From positions 30,144,879-30,208,878 of the forward strand of contig NC_084596.1 in the NCBI RefSeq assembly GCF_033807715.1: a stretch of DNA of 64,000 bases, written 5' to 3'. Below the pieces are notes generated by a model. It had not been told where the DNA came from. It did no database searches and saw only the letters and a program-made list of their open reading frames with translations. The position numbers were made by a program, and so were the translations under genes. The stretch comes from Cololabis saira. Its lineage: Eukaryota; Chordata; Actinopteri; Beloniformes; Belonidae. Positions 9,906 to 22,749 of this stretch are shown piece by piece (position 1 is the first letter of the stretch; each line of letters opens with the position of its first letter).

Positions 9906-12900
9906 ATGGCTAACTTTGAAGCCTACCAGGAATATCACAGGATTGATGACTTCGAGGAAGACTCACCACCAGGGGAGGAAGATTTACTGGTGCATGTACC
10001 CGAAGGCCTGAAAGGTAAACATATTTATTGTCTTAATGCCAAAATAAGATAACAGTCTTTGAGTTAACTGGATGTATTTCCGACGAGACTTTCCGGCCCT
10101 AACACTTGCACTGAAATGCTGCTGGGTTATACTTTTTTTAGCTCTTTTTTAATGTCTAATACCTTGTTTTTTTGTTGCAGACTCATGGAATCATATCAAG
10201 AACTTGGATAACTTCTTCACAAGAATATCCTTTTCAATCATGCCTTGCTCTTGTCACAAGCTATGGCAGCTCAATTCAAAGTACTGTATTTCACAATGTT
10301 TACCATGCATGGATAACAAACAAACATTAGAACCCAAGGGCACACGTACATTGACCATAAACCATGCACATACAAAATGTTGTATGTAATTTGAACATTT
10401 TACAAAGCGTCTGCTAAATGACAGTAGTAGTAGTAGTCTTTCTTATTTTGCTTTCTTTGAGTCTGATTTTTGTCAACTTTCTGATTTATTTGAGTCTTGC
10501 ATGTGTTATTTATTTGTGATATACTGCATTCTTCTGAATATTGTCATTGCTGCTTTGATGTCACCACCCATAGCACCGTGCTATATGTTCATATTGATGT
10601 TTTGAAAATATGTATAGCAATATTAGGTTTTTCTTAACCAACTTCCCAACATTTATCACTTCCACCAAAAGTATGGCTTTGCCTGCATGATGTTGTCGGA
10701 GTTCTTTGAACTTGTGTAAGTACTTCACTGACACTTTCATTGTTTTTCTTGAGGTATATCAATATAGTTGTTATTAAAGTAGAGGATGAATGTTTCGAGT
10801 AAGATTGAGGCCTCATCATTAAGTTTGGTTGTTTGTCATGTTCTTATGACAGATAATGGTGCCTCAGGGTTTAGCATGAACAAGCTTTCTCATACAATAT
10901 AGCTATTCACAAATGGAAGATATTGAAATGGAGCTATTTAAGCACTAAGTGTTTATTTGCCAGTTCCCCATTTGTCTTAGTTAAACTTATTCTGTTAGCC
11001 TTAATCCCTTCCCTAGGTCACTGTGTCAGTGCAGTGTTGTTGAGCCTATGCCAGCAGGCACCCCTAGTGCTGGTTCCCGCTGAGGTGTTTAAATCTCAAT
11101 ACAGTGTGCCTCTTAATATATATTCATCAGATGCTGATATGTCTATGTAATGACATTCAAAAATCATTTTTCTCTTTAATACGGTTTTAATACATTATAC
11201 CACTATCAATTATTTGGGCTTTCTCTTGTTTTTGATGTCATTAAGTATGAAACTTTATCCCTCTCCCATTCATGTTTCTTTCTTTCTTTTTTTTTATCTC
11301 CTCCCTACAGTCAGTTTTTGTTTGTTGTCACATTCACTACGTTCCTCGTCAACTGTGTGGAATATGATATCCTGTTTGCCAATCGAGCGGTCAACCACAC
11401 TGGGCAAGGTCAAAACCCTTTGGATAGGAACAAAGTCACTCTGCCCGATGCCATCCTCCCAAGCCAGCAGTGCACTGAGAGGTAAGGATGCTCAGTATGA
11501 CACCAAAGATGACTCAGGTGTTTGGAACTGTATTTTTTCTGGTGAGGAGAAAATGAGTCAAACCAGTTGAAAGCAGGTCAACAGTCACTGAAGGGGATGT
11601 CTGATGTGTCTGTCCTCACATTTCAGCTTGTCTGGTTAGATATTTTGCTCTCATGCTGAGTCGAGGATTAGAGACAGGCCCTCAGAGAGATTTAATTTGT
11701 CCGACTTAATGCAATTCCCCATCCCAGTGCAGTTGCAATTAGACTATGGAACTTAATTTCTTTAGAGATTGTATTAGATTTGGCTACAGGCTGCAAGATA
11801 CAGTCATATTCATATGGTAAGAATTTTGAATAGCAGCCTATTTAACTATACCCCAATTTAGTGAGCTGGTTTTTTTATGACTCTTTTATTTTGAATCCTA
11901 GCTTGCCTCTTTAATTTATGAACTGTCATGAAAGTAAATTTGCACCTTATCTTTTGTTGCCTGAAAATGGGTTACATTAGATAGAACAATTTGATTCAAA
12001 TTCTTTTTTTTTTTTTTTTAATTTATTCTGTTAAAATCACATTTTCTCCTTCGTGGTGGTGGGGGAAAAAAAGACTCATTCCTAATGGTATCAGCAAGTT
12101 GGCATTAAAAATGTTTTTTTTAAATAAAAAATTAGTCTTCCAACTATCTATTTATCAGATTAATTTCTTGAATTAGTGTTTGATTTCAATTACACATCAT
12201 GTGTCTCTTTATGAGACACATATTATACCTCTATATTCCTTTCTCAGTTTTATTGAATTTATTTATTGGTTTATTTTAACCCAAGCTGGACAACCTTGAG
12301 TTGCGTCATTCCTGTAAGTTATGCCTTCTTGGAGGACGACGTTTGTTTGTGCTGGTCAGACTTACTTCAGAGTAAAGAGCATTGTAACTGATAGCTTCAG
12401 CAGAGTGTGATTGGTCACAGAGATAACAGCAAGCTGACATTACACCTTGTTACTTAGGTGCAAGGGATTCCACCCAAACCTGTGTTGTCACTTTTTTTTC
12501 CCCAGCCTAGACTTGCCTTGTTTTCACCACCTTGGCTTAAAGGCCTCTTGTCAGTTTGTTCTCCATTCCGACTGTGGCTCAAAACTTGTTTGTATCAAAG
12601 TCTATGACATCCGACTGCTTGAAATGCTAATTTGGGAACAGCTTGTCCCACAGTTTGGAGTTTCCCACTACTCTTCATGCCTCTTCTCTAATTTCACTTT
12701 TAAAGCAACTATAGACCATGTGTGTACAAAATATGAAAATTTAGATGAGGACATGTTGCCCCCTACCCCCAAACCAAAAAAGACATGGACAATTTGAACA
12801 TTTTCCAATTTAGATAAAATAGTTTGTTTTTTCTTTACTTTTCTAGATAAGGTGTTGTATGTATGCTTCTGGATATCAATCTTAGATGATGGTTATTTTA

Positions 12901-15900
12901 CAGTCTGAACCACAAATTTAAAATTAGACTGATTATGGTGACATGTTTGTTTTTATCTACTTAATGATCACCTGACGCAGTGTGAAGGCATGTGGGAATT
13001 CAAGCAACACAGACGATACAGAGACAAACTGGCTTGTGGCCTTCCTTAAGGCCGACAGCATGTCATGCCTCTATGATGACGATGTTTGTTGAATCATGAC
13101 TGGTTTAAAGCTAACTTTAACCAGAAGGCTGTATTTCAAAATATCCTGTGAATGCTCATTGTAAATCATTGTTTATGGCTTCTTCTGCTCCTTGCCATTG
13201 TAAATCTCATTGTAAGAAATATCCTGAAATTTACATGCAGTCATATCTGAATGCCCCCCCTTTTGTTTCTATGTAGGATACAAGAGAACAGCTGGATCAT
13301 ATTCCTCCTCATCATGGCAGCGATCTTCTGGATCTATCGACTTGTGAAAGTCATCTGCAATGTTTTGAGCTACTGGGAGATCAGGCAGTTTTACATCAAA
13401 GCACTAAAGATCAAAATGGTGAGGGCCACACCCGGTGGCCTGTTTTTTGCTTTATAGTTATGACGAGATACAATAAGGGTTAATGATTTATGTTGCATTG
13501 CCCAAGTTCGATTAAATTATTCACCTTCTCTCCTTGTTCCAGGATGAACTATGCAATTTCACATGGCAGGAGGTCCAGGACAGACTTATTAACCTGCAGA
13601 GAGAACATCAAATGTGCATTCACAAGAAAGAGCTGACAGAACTTGATATCTACCACCGCATCCTCCGTTTTAAGAACTACATGGTGGCTATGATAAACAA
13701 ATCCCTGCTGCCGGTGCATTTGCAGTTCCCCCTATTGGGCAATGTGGTCTTCTTAACCCAGGGCCTCAAGTACAACTTTGAACTCATTCTTTTCTGGGGC
13801 CCTGGCTCTCTCTTTCAAAATAAGTGGAACCTGCATCCCAAGTACAAGCGCAACGGAAACCGCCTGGAGCTCGCCCAGCAGCTCAGCAGAGTCATCCTGC
13901 TGATAGGTCTGGCCAATTTACTGCTGTGCCCCTTCATCCTGGTTTGGCAGGTGCTCTATGCTTTCTTCAGCTATACAGAAGTGATCCGAAGGGAGCCCGG
14001 AAGCCTGGGCGCACGCCGCTGGTCCCTGTACGGCCGTCTATACCTGCGTCACTTCAACGAGCTGGACCATGAGCTGCATGGACGATTAGGCCGTGGCTAC
14101 AAACCCACTTCCAAATACATGAACTCCTTTACATCACCTCTGCTGACTGTGCTAGCTAAGAACATTGCCTTCTTCTCGGGCTCTGTATTAGCTGTTCTCA
14201 TTGCACTGACCATTTATGATGAGGATGTTCTCACAGTGCAGCACATTCTGACTGCTATCACTGTGCTTGGGGTGGTCATAACCATCACCAGGTAAGTTGC
14301 CACAGCCATATATTTTCTTGAAACGGCAAACACTCTTATATATGTAAAACTATAAAGTAAAATTATATCATGAGATGAAATCAACGATAATACCGGTATA
14401 TGCTGTGATAGAACATATACAGTCAAGTTGGATGGACTGGCATGTATCTGTAATGTTCGGTAGTAATTTTGACACTTTGTACCTGTATCACTAGGTCTTT
14501 CATCCCAGATGAGCATATGGTGTGGTGTCCAGAACAGCTGCTGCAGTGCGTGCTGGCACACATTCACTACATGCCAGACCACTGGAGGGGCAACGCTAAC
14601 AAGGGCGAGACTCGTGACGAAGTGGCACAGCTGTTCCAGTACAAAGCGGTAAGTGGAGCTAAAAACTCAGCTGATAGGGAAACATTTGTCACGTTGAAAT
14701 GAAAAAGACTGCCCCAATTTGATTTAGTTTTTATGAGGGAGTCTGTTCAATCAGATGACTGCCATGAGAGAAACAGATTAGGTCTCCCGGTTACATTTTT
14801 GGCAGCCCTGATATGTTTTACTTTGTTGAGAATATCAATTTATCAAAAACTGAAGAGAAAAAAAATTGTAATCCGTATCTGTGTTCAAATCAGGTGTTTA
14901 TCCTCGAGGAGTTGCTCAGTCCCATTATCACACCCTTCATTCTCATCTTCATCCTGAGAAGCAAGTCTCTAGAAATCATTGACTTCTTCAGGAATTTCAC
15001 TGTGGAAGTTGTTGGAGTTGGGGACATCTGTTCTTTTGCGCAGATGGACATCAGACGCCATGGAAACCCAACAGTAAGTCTTATTTAATCCATGTAACAA
15101 GATTAGAGCCACACTATAAACCACCTTTCTGCAACATTAGCAAAGCTGGCCTAGAATAAGACTTGAGTTTTGTTGTGTGTCGTCATATTGATATCATCTG
15201 TTGGGTATGCTTGCAGTGGATGTCACAGGGCCAGACCGAGGCCTCCGTGTATCAGCAGGCTGAGAACGGCAAGACGGAGTTGTCCCTCATGCATTTCACC
15301 ATAAAGAACCCTCGCTGGCAGCCACCTCAGGAGAGCTCAGTGTTCATCAGTCACTTAAAGGAGAAGGTGCAGCATGATGCACAGGGTGGCCCCTCCACAC
15401 AGCTGCTGCTCTCAGAAGCTCCCCTCTGCACCTCGCTACAGTCCAATGAGTCTGGCGCTGGGGTAGGAATTTTGAGACCCACTGTCATCACACAAGCACT
15501 ATGATCAAGGCCTTTGCTTTTTATATCAATTGTGTAATTTTTATTTTTAAATATGATCTATTACCATTGATTATGTAAATAATTACAGAATGTTCAGAAT
15601 TTCAAATAAGCAAGATAGAATAGATTATTGCACAGCCGATTTCCAATATAAATGTGTTTACCTTTCATGTGTGGTTTTCATTCCAGCCTGAAAATCTTTT
15701 AGCCAGTGTCCTGGCCCACCCCATCCTCACTGCATCTGGACTGCAGGGACGAGACCATCGCTTCATCCCTCCAAGCACTGCTGCTTCTGCTGCAGCCAGC
15801 GTCCTGGCCTCTTTATCCACCTCTCAGCTTGTACATTCTAGTCGAGGCCGCTCACATAGCCTCGTACCTTCCTCCATCCACCCCGAGACCACCATGTTCC

Positions 15901-18126
15901 GGAGCGATCGCACCGTTATCGACAGGTATTTTAAAACCTAATACCACACACTGATGCGTTATCTTACTAGAGCTCCAATAGTTTTCATTCAAATTGATAC
16001 ACAGTTAAAGATCATGTTTTCATCAAGGCAAGGCAAGTTTATTTGTATAGCACAATTCAACAACAAGGTGATTCAAAGTGCTTTACAGACATTACAATAT
16101 AAATAAAAAGCCTGATTTTGAAATAAAAAACAAAAAGAATGGATAAAAATCAGTAGTTAAAATATGACCAAGTTTAAAAGTAACAGCAGGTTTAGAGCTT
16201 TACTCCATTGCAGTGAGAGTAGTTGTATCTCCAACCTGGATTTAAATACACTGAACATTTGAGCTGATCTGAGGCTTTCTGGGAGTTTGTTCCAGACATG
16301 TGGAGCATAGATGCTGAATGCAGCATCTCCATGTCTGGTTCTGACTCTGGGAACTGATAAAAAAAAATAGATCCAGATGACCAGAGGGGTCTGGAAGGTT
16401 CATACTGGGTCAGGAGGTCACTGATGTATTTTGGTCCTGGACCATTCAGAGCTTTAAAGACCAGCGTCAGAACATTTAAATCCATCCTCTGACGGACAGA
16501 CAGCCAGTATAAAGACCTCACAGCTGGACTGATGTGGTCCGCTTTTTTGGTCTTAGTGAGGACTCGAGCAGCAGAGTTCTGAATGAGCTGCAGTTGTCTA
16601 ACTGACTTTTTAGGTAGACCTGTAAAGAAGCTGTTTCAACAATCAAGGTACTAAAGATGAATGCATAGACTAGTTTTTCCAGGTCCTGCTGAGACATCAG
16701 ACCTTTTAACCTTGATGTATGCTTAAGGTAATAGTAGGCTGACTTTGTTATTGCCTTTAATGTGTTTTTCCAAATTTAAGTCTGAATCCATCACTACACC
16801 CAGATTTCTGGCCTGGTTGGTGGTTTTTAGGTGTATAGATTGAAATTCTGTGGTGATCTGTAATTGTTTCTCTTTGGCTCCAAAGACAATTACCTTGGTA
16901 CTTATGTTTGTTTTTTATCTTTCTCTCAGTATGTCCAACATTGATTCTCACATCCGGAAAAATGCATTGCAGTCAGAGTTCGCCTCAGCAGAGATGAGTC
17001 TTCATGCCATCTACATGCATGAGGTAATTTTGTGACCACAAGCGGTGTTATGTGTGTATTTATATATGTTGCTTCAAGTGTGTTGTTCGGCTGCTTGAGT
17101 GCAGACAGACAAACAAAACAAAAAAGTCAGTATTGACGTTAAAACTGTCTTAAAAAAAAAAAAAAGACATGTTTCGTGCTTGATACTTAAAACAGAGATT
17201 TCAGGCAGTGTAACACTTAAGTTAACAGTCTGATTCTCTGTTTCTCTGTTCATTGACAACTGTTTTTCTTCCAGCTGCATCAGCAGACCTCCCACCCACA
17301 GAGGACGTCAGGGCAGTGGCAGAATCCAGTGCCACTGAGAGATCTGCAAACAAACCCTGGTAAATGAAAATATGGATCTTCACACGTTCACTTTATTCAC
17401 AGCTGAGTTTTCACACATGTACCAGACAACTGGAAATTGTCTTTAGGAACAATGTTTTCACTGATTTAAAATACAAGGGATACAAACCTCTGCAACTACC
17501 TTCCAGCATAGATCAGTCGGGACATGACATAAAAACTAAGCTGCTGTAATCATAGGGTTTTTGTTTATTGTACATCCAGGATTGGCAGGACACGGCAGCT
17601 GACTTACTCGTAATAATGACTGTTTTTGTGTTGCTAAAACAACATTGCTGTATTTGAGTGTCTGTGCAGCATCACTGAAAGAGTACCGGTAGATGGTAAT
17701 ATACAAGCAAGCAAGGAGGAAAAAGTATGAAGCTGAGATCTTAATACAAATTCTTGCTAAGGATTCTCTAGAAAACTGGCTGCTTGACTCGATAGACCAG
17801 GCACTTGTCTTCAGGATGCAGACTAGGAGAAATATTGGCCATCAGAAAGAAAATATTTTGGCTCTGTCAATGTTAGTCTCAGCCTAAGACACCAGAAGTG
17901 AGATGGGAAAATTGTTGATATAAATCATCCCTTCGGCATCTACTAGATAGACATTTTTCTCTCTTTCTCACCAGGGTTCCATGACCATAGTGGCCATGGT
18001 TCCAGCATTTCCATGCCCACCCCCGTCCATCTTGGTGGCTGGAAAGAGGAGGAAGAAGTGGATGAAGATGATCAGGAGATCAATATCAGATCTACTCCAA
18101 AACAGGGCACAGGAAGTAGTTGTTGA
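9906..18126 (+). CDS. atg9b: autophagy-related protein 9 (lipid scramblase, complete), B paralogue by gene order
   Basis: Thirteen exons: 9906-10014, 10181-10224, 10651-10715, 11311-11481, 13277-13418, 13543-14291, 14495-14648, 14894-15073, 15217-15462, 15687-15925, 16930-17023, 17275-17359 and 17975-18126, encoding about 809 residues. The start reads MANFEAYQEYHRIDDFEEDS, then PPGEEDLLVHV as in ATG9A/B. Core motifs match the family: ELTELDIYHRILRFKNYMVA, GLKYNFELILFWGPGS, YLRHFNELDHEL, LTIYDEDVL, HIHYMPDHW and DFFRNFTVEVVGVGD. Hydrophobic helices fall near 60-90, 135-155, 300-330, 380-400 and in exon 8. ATG9 is a trimeric scramblase on Golgi-derived vesicles that supplies membrane to the growing autophagosome with ATG2. 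The C-terminal tail is Ser-rich then acidic and low in conservation. The paralogue call rests on adjacency to abcb8 (human ATG9B-ABCB8); ATG9A lies beside ABCB6 instead. Intron 2 is U12-type. Confidence 0.93.
10225..10650 (+). other. U12-type AT-AC intron (atg9b intron 2)
   Basis: The exon 2 frame ends at AGA (10222-10224), and the next bases are ATATCCTTTT, the textbook U12 5' splice site. The intron ends in AC at 10649-10650, with a branch-site-like TTTTCTTAAC at 10628-10637, about 12-13 nt upstream. Joining the two sides gives ...FFTR|IYHFHQK..., exactly as expected for ATG9. No GT-AG pair restores this reading. Confidence 0.92.
10394..10440 (+). mobile_element. SINE/LINE 3' tail remnant
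   Basis: The string AAGCGTCTGCTAAATGAC followed by a (AGT)n run is a hallmark 3' end of common teleost SINE/LINE families. It lies in atg9b intron 2. Only the tail is recognisable. Confidence 0.55.
11482..13276 (+). other. atg9b intron 4
   Basis: This 1.8-kb GT-AG intron is the longest in the gene. It is AT-rich with T and A runs. No coding frame or recognised repeat was found. Confidence 0.6.
16023..16906 (-). mobile_element. decayed L2-type LINE fragment in atg9b intron 10
   Basis: Minus-strand translation of 16192-16521 contains LYWLSVRQRMDLNVLTLVFKALNGPGPKYISDLL, interrupted later by decay. This is the characteristic C-terminal end of fish L2/CR1-like reverse transcriptase ORFs. Its 3' end (left edge, from about 16027) carries the TTTATTTGTATAGCAC-type terminal sequence found in many teleost elements. 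The upstream part (16540-16906) is also repeat-like and would encode earlier parts of the same ORF, but with stops. It is dead. Confidence 0.6.
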
Positions 18127-21100
18127 AGTGCCTTTTTCATCAGGTATACGCTCCCATTCGAGCCTTCTTGCGTTCATGCTGTGTGGTTCTCTTTCCTGTG
18201 ACGTTACTTGCGGAAACTAAAAATGGCTTTGTATCCTAACTCTGACGATACACCGCCATAATAATTTCCCCTTTATTTTGTTATAATGCTTGCATTTTCC
18301 TTTCTTCAGTGAACATTGTGGCCTTAGATGATCTACATGGAGAGTTTAGTAAGGACCTTTCAGTGTTTTATTTTTTATTTTTTTTGTAGGAGTGGCGCAT
18401 TGATGAATAACCACTGTCTCTGCACCTCCATGCCTCATCCTGTTGTATCAGGCAGACTACGGCATCAGGGAAACTATGTCTTCCGCCCAGTTTGTCATGA
18501 TATTGTAATTATAAATGTACAAACTGCATATAAAACTAACGCGATGATAGAGAGGGTCATGTAATTATAGGATCGCTGGCTGGTGGGTGTGGGAAGTTTT
18601 ATTATAAAATGCAGAAGATCCACCACAACTTCTGCTCTGCCTCTGCGCACAGCATTGTTCAAATGTGGATCACAGGGTTCTTCAGCTGGTTTTCCACAGA
18701 ATTGTATATTAAAATTTGATACAACAGAAAGACTGCAAAATATATCTGAGCTGCCTGAACAGATCCGAAACACAATATTTCAACGTGTGCTGCCAGACCC
18801 TTGTGTTATGTAAATAGGCTAGAATTTTGTGTTTTATTGGTCCTTTTAAAAGGTCTTTTTTTTTTTTCAGACCAGATTTATTTCTTGAAAAAAGATACAA
18901 AGTATTAATGTCATGAAAATCTGAGTGTACAGTTGCCGTACTACTACGACATCGTGTGTATGTAGACAAAGCCCTGTCGGGTGTTGAAAATATGATGCAA
19001 GATGTCTTCTGACTCGGTAACCGCGTGCTTTGTTGCTGCTATTTATGTTTAGTGGTCCTAAATACTGATTTCGTTCAGTATTATTATTATTATTATTTCT
19101 ACAGCTGATGTATCCTGGAGAAAAAAAATAGGCTTTTTCGTACTTGGAGGAATGAAATGAGCACCAATTATTCTTGCCATCCAAATCCCAAAACAAATAG
19201 AAGATGCATCCTGCTTAAAGCAAGCCGCAAAATCCGGTTTATGCCTTAACACAGTATTAAAAAAAAAATTCATGTTTAAATTCTAGTTCTCTGTATTACC
19301 TCAACAGTGGTAAAAAAAATAAATAATAATAAATACAAACTCCCATCAATACCTCTCAACCATAAATATTTATATTATTTATATGTCTTTTTGGGGGGAA
19401 TAATGCATGTATGCATATTTTATTCAAGTTTGAATATTAGTGGCAGGTGTAAATGGGAACCATTTCAGTTTCTGCTCCTACTTCTTGCCACCAAATGAGT
19501 TGAGCTTGGACGTGATGGATTTTGTTTTTCTTCTAACAAACCAGGGATGTATTAATTTAACAAAATATTTGCTGTGCTTAGATATATATTTTTCTCCAAA
19601 CTTCTTATCAAAAGGGCTGATTTTAGACTGCGTTCTGTTGCCTGTGCACCTTTACATATGATGTTTTTAGGATCAATTTCTCTGAGACTGTTTTCTTCCA
19701 AATTAAGTGCATGAGGAGGGGGGAAAAGCCTCTCTGGAAGCAGCCTCATTTATTATCATTAGGAGTATTTATAACTTGACTTTCCCCACATATATAACTT
19801 TTAAAAGTATATATGTGTTATTTATTTAAAAATATATTTGGATTGTTTTAAAGACATAGTTAACTTTTAAAGGAGCTTATAATCTTACCAATGACAGAGG
19901 TTATACTTTTATTATTGAAAGAATCCCTTCTCCCCCACTCACAGTAGTTTTGTTATGTTTTGATATCAAAAGAAAAGACAAGGTGACATTATGTTTAAAT
20001 TCCATCCACACTTTAAATGAACCACAACTAAATCTAGTAATTGTATGCAAAATGTTACTCAGTCCATTTTCATTGCAATCTATGAGCACCGGACTGCATC
20101 CATTTAAGATTTAAATCCCATCCACTTCTCCGATGTTACACATGCATCGTTTGATATGTGTTTACAAGCTATTTAAGTTGTTTTTGAGAGTGCATGTGTC
20201 TGTGGAAGGTGTAACCATGCTAACATGAACTCACACTTGCACTGACAGACAGCCATAATGTGTGTTTGGACATGTATATAATTTGCACCGATAACCTTTT
20301 TAAAAAGGACAGGTCTTACTGTGTCACTCTGCATCCTGATAGTTTTCTTTTCACTGTTTGTATACAAGCATCAGTGTGTAACATGTTGTCATGCCAACAA
20401 CAGACCAAAAGGAAAACACTGTGGTCAATATCATAAGGCACTTCTTACCTCTGTTCAGAAGAAGTTCATTTTGCATGGGAGGATGTTTGCTTCTGTCACA
20501 CTTAATTATGCTTCCATGGGTTTTGTGGTCAGTGTATTTGTGCCGTATATTCTACATCCGGTAAGTTTAATGTCGTAAAAACACTGGAACTCAGTTTTGT
20601 GTGCAGAAATTTGAAAGTCTCCACATTTACACCCCCCAGTGTACAGTTTAATGTTTGTCATTTGATTATAACCAGTGCCTTAGTATTAAGGATTAGTATT
20701 TGTTCCTTTTAGAAGCCATCTCATGTAAATCATCAAATCTCATGGACTTAGCAGCACATACAATGTACAGTATTTTTAATCAGAAAGTCATTGTGTATAA
20801 AGCATCAGGAATGTTGTGAAACAGTGGATTGGGCAGTTACAATAAGTCGCTAACTGATGTTGAGAAGTTGTTAGTCTTTTGTTTATGTCATCTTCTGCTT
20901 CTTGTCAAGGTGTCTGGGATAATGCTGTCATCAGTAATGTAAAGAAACGATTGTTTACCTTTTTAATTGGCAGTGTCATCGTGGCCAAACCTCTTATCCC
21001 ACTACAGTTTCTAATCCACTACACACCAGTCAAAAAAAAACAACCACTATGACTGGGACAAGGTGCTAAGTTTTCATACTGAGGTGGGGAATATGTTTTC

Positions 21101-21320
21101 AGACTTCTTTTTTTTTTCTGCAAAGTTTTGTTGATTTTGTTCAATGAACTACGATGCATTTGCTGAGAGATGAAACATGCCAAAAGAACTTGTTTTCAGC
21201 ACAGCTTTATTATAAGTGTTTTCTGTGAGTAGAGTGGCAAATAAAAACGTTTGAGTGTGTTTAATCATTTCATGAGTGATTATGTAATGCTTATTTGGAA
21301 TAAAATAAAATAAAAACAAA
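18127..21320 (+). other. atg9b 3' UTR and downstream intergenic sequence
   Basis: The sequence after the atg9b stop is AT-rich and lacks coding frames. Candidate poly(A) signals are AATAAA near 21239 and an AATAAAATAAAATAAA cluster at about 21298. If these are used, the 3' UTR would be about 3 kb. Shorter forms cannot be excluded. Confidence 0.35.
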
Positions 21321-22226
21321 TGTTCTCTGTATTCATTTGCTGTGGCTTATCAACATGTTTTGCTTGTAAAAGAAACGTTTTCTCTTAAAAATGATGCTTT
21401 TATCTTATATTGGGGAAAATGACACATTATAATTTTAGGTGTCCTCTTTCCTGCCGTGCCACTCAAAGACCTTAGATGGATTCGATAGACCTTAGACCTT
21501 AGATAGATAATTAGATGGATGGACATCATGTTTGCTAGAAATGTGTAGTGTCTTCACTGGATGAATTCCTTTTTTAAATTGAAGTCTATGTTAACTGATC
21601 GTTGCATATATTTGATTAAGTGTATTCTCTAGATCAGATGTGACAAACTTTAGCATATGAGCCAAACATATCCACCACCTTCTTTTATCTGGCTCACAAG
21701 AACATGCATATATAATTAAGCAGTTCAATAGAATAAAATTCTATTCCATTTTAGAGTCACACATTATACGTCAATTTCGTTCCGTCTACCTACTGAATGG
21801 GAGTGCAACAAATTAAGACAATTAAGAAGCAGCAGGAAAAAAGTTTTTTTTTTTTTTATACCCAAAGACATGTTTGTCAAGTACTTGCCACATTTCTGTA
21901 GAAAATAATGAATTTATACAAATTATTAATAATTAAAAGTAGAAGCAATAAGATTTTTTTCAAATTAGAAGGACTTGCATTTGCTGTTTGATTGGAGCTG
22001 TTATGTCGATGAGGTGTTGGATGAAAAAGAATCTGACAGCCCTGCCTCAGATAGGCTACTGCTATAAAAAAAAAGGAGCATTATATATGGAGAGTTTAAG
22101 ATATAGGGATAAAAATTATGAACAATAGACCAAAACACATGGAAGAAGAGCAATACCGGTAATAACCGTTTCTGAAAAGGAAAATATAACCTAGGTTTAT
22201 TCTCATCTGATCTGGTCTTGTGCATC
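21321..22226. other. intergenic, nothing recognised
   Basis: AT-rich non-coding sequence with a short CCTTAGA/GATA-rich simple tract at about 21465-21525. I see no gene here and no element with clear ends. Confidence 0.4.
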
Positions 22227-22452
22227 AGGTCTATTAAAGAATCTAAAACACATTTTAAAGATCATCACTCTCTCTAACAAATGGCAAATTTAACTTCACC
22301 TTGGTGTTCATATGGAATTGGTCACTAAAATAGAGGCTTCAATAGCCGAATTAAGACTTAAAACCCTGTGAGTTACCATGCACTCCACCCAATGTGGACT
22401 TGGGGTTTCAGAAGGAAACGAAATAAAAGAGATGGTAGTTTTATCTGAGATA
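22227..22452 (+). repeat. 226-bp exact direct repeat, copy 1
   Basis: By eye this segment is identical, base for base, to 23157-23382, 930 bp downstream in the same orientation. Identity stops abruptly at both edges. It codes for nothing recognisable and has no terminal inverted repeats or poly(A) tail. This copy is in ordinary flanking DNA and is probably the donor. Confidence 0.93.
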
Positions 22453-22745
22453 AAATACTTGTTTCTTTATTATTACATTTTTTCCACAAGGAATTTAATA
22501 GGCGGCAAGGAGACCCCTTCTCTTTGCAACACCTTGTGAGAAGCGAGCAGCCCTCTTGGCCCCACCAAAAACGGCCTTCCACAGAGGGATGCTCAGTGCC
22601 AACAAACAAACACACAAACACAATAAGACCAAATAATACACTTTACGATAATCCATCCAAACCTAAATAACACAAACCAAAATAATCACCAGTGTGCAAA
22701 ATGATAATAAATGAAAGTGACTGCAAGTGAAGACAAATCTCCCTA
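22453..22745. other. unassigned repeat-like sequence beside the Tc1 element
   Basis: This lies between repeat copy 1 and the first recognisable Tc1 codons. It is non-coding, with CAAACA-type simple runs near 22602-22625. The expected Tc1 left terminal repeat and 5' part of the transposase are not present, so this is unrelated DNA joined to a truncated Tc1. Confidence 0.4.
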
Positions 22746-22749
22746 CGGA

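Noticed and set aside
13824..14072. Alternative frame inside the large atg9b exon 6
   Set aside because: It is a shadow of the conserved ATG9 frame, with no homology of its own.
22373..22621. Minus-strand 82-residue frame beside the Tc1 element
   Set aside because: No recognisable motif, and part of it lies within the exact duplicate and simple CAAACA runs.
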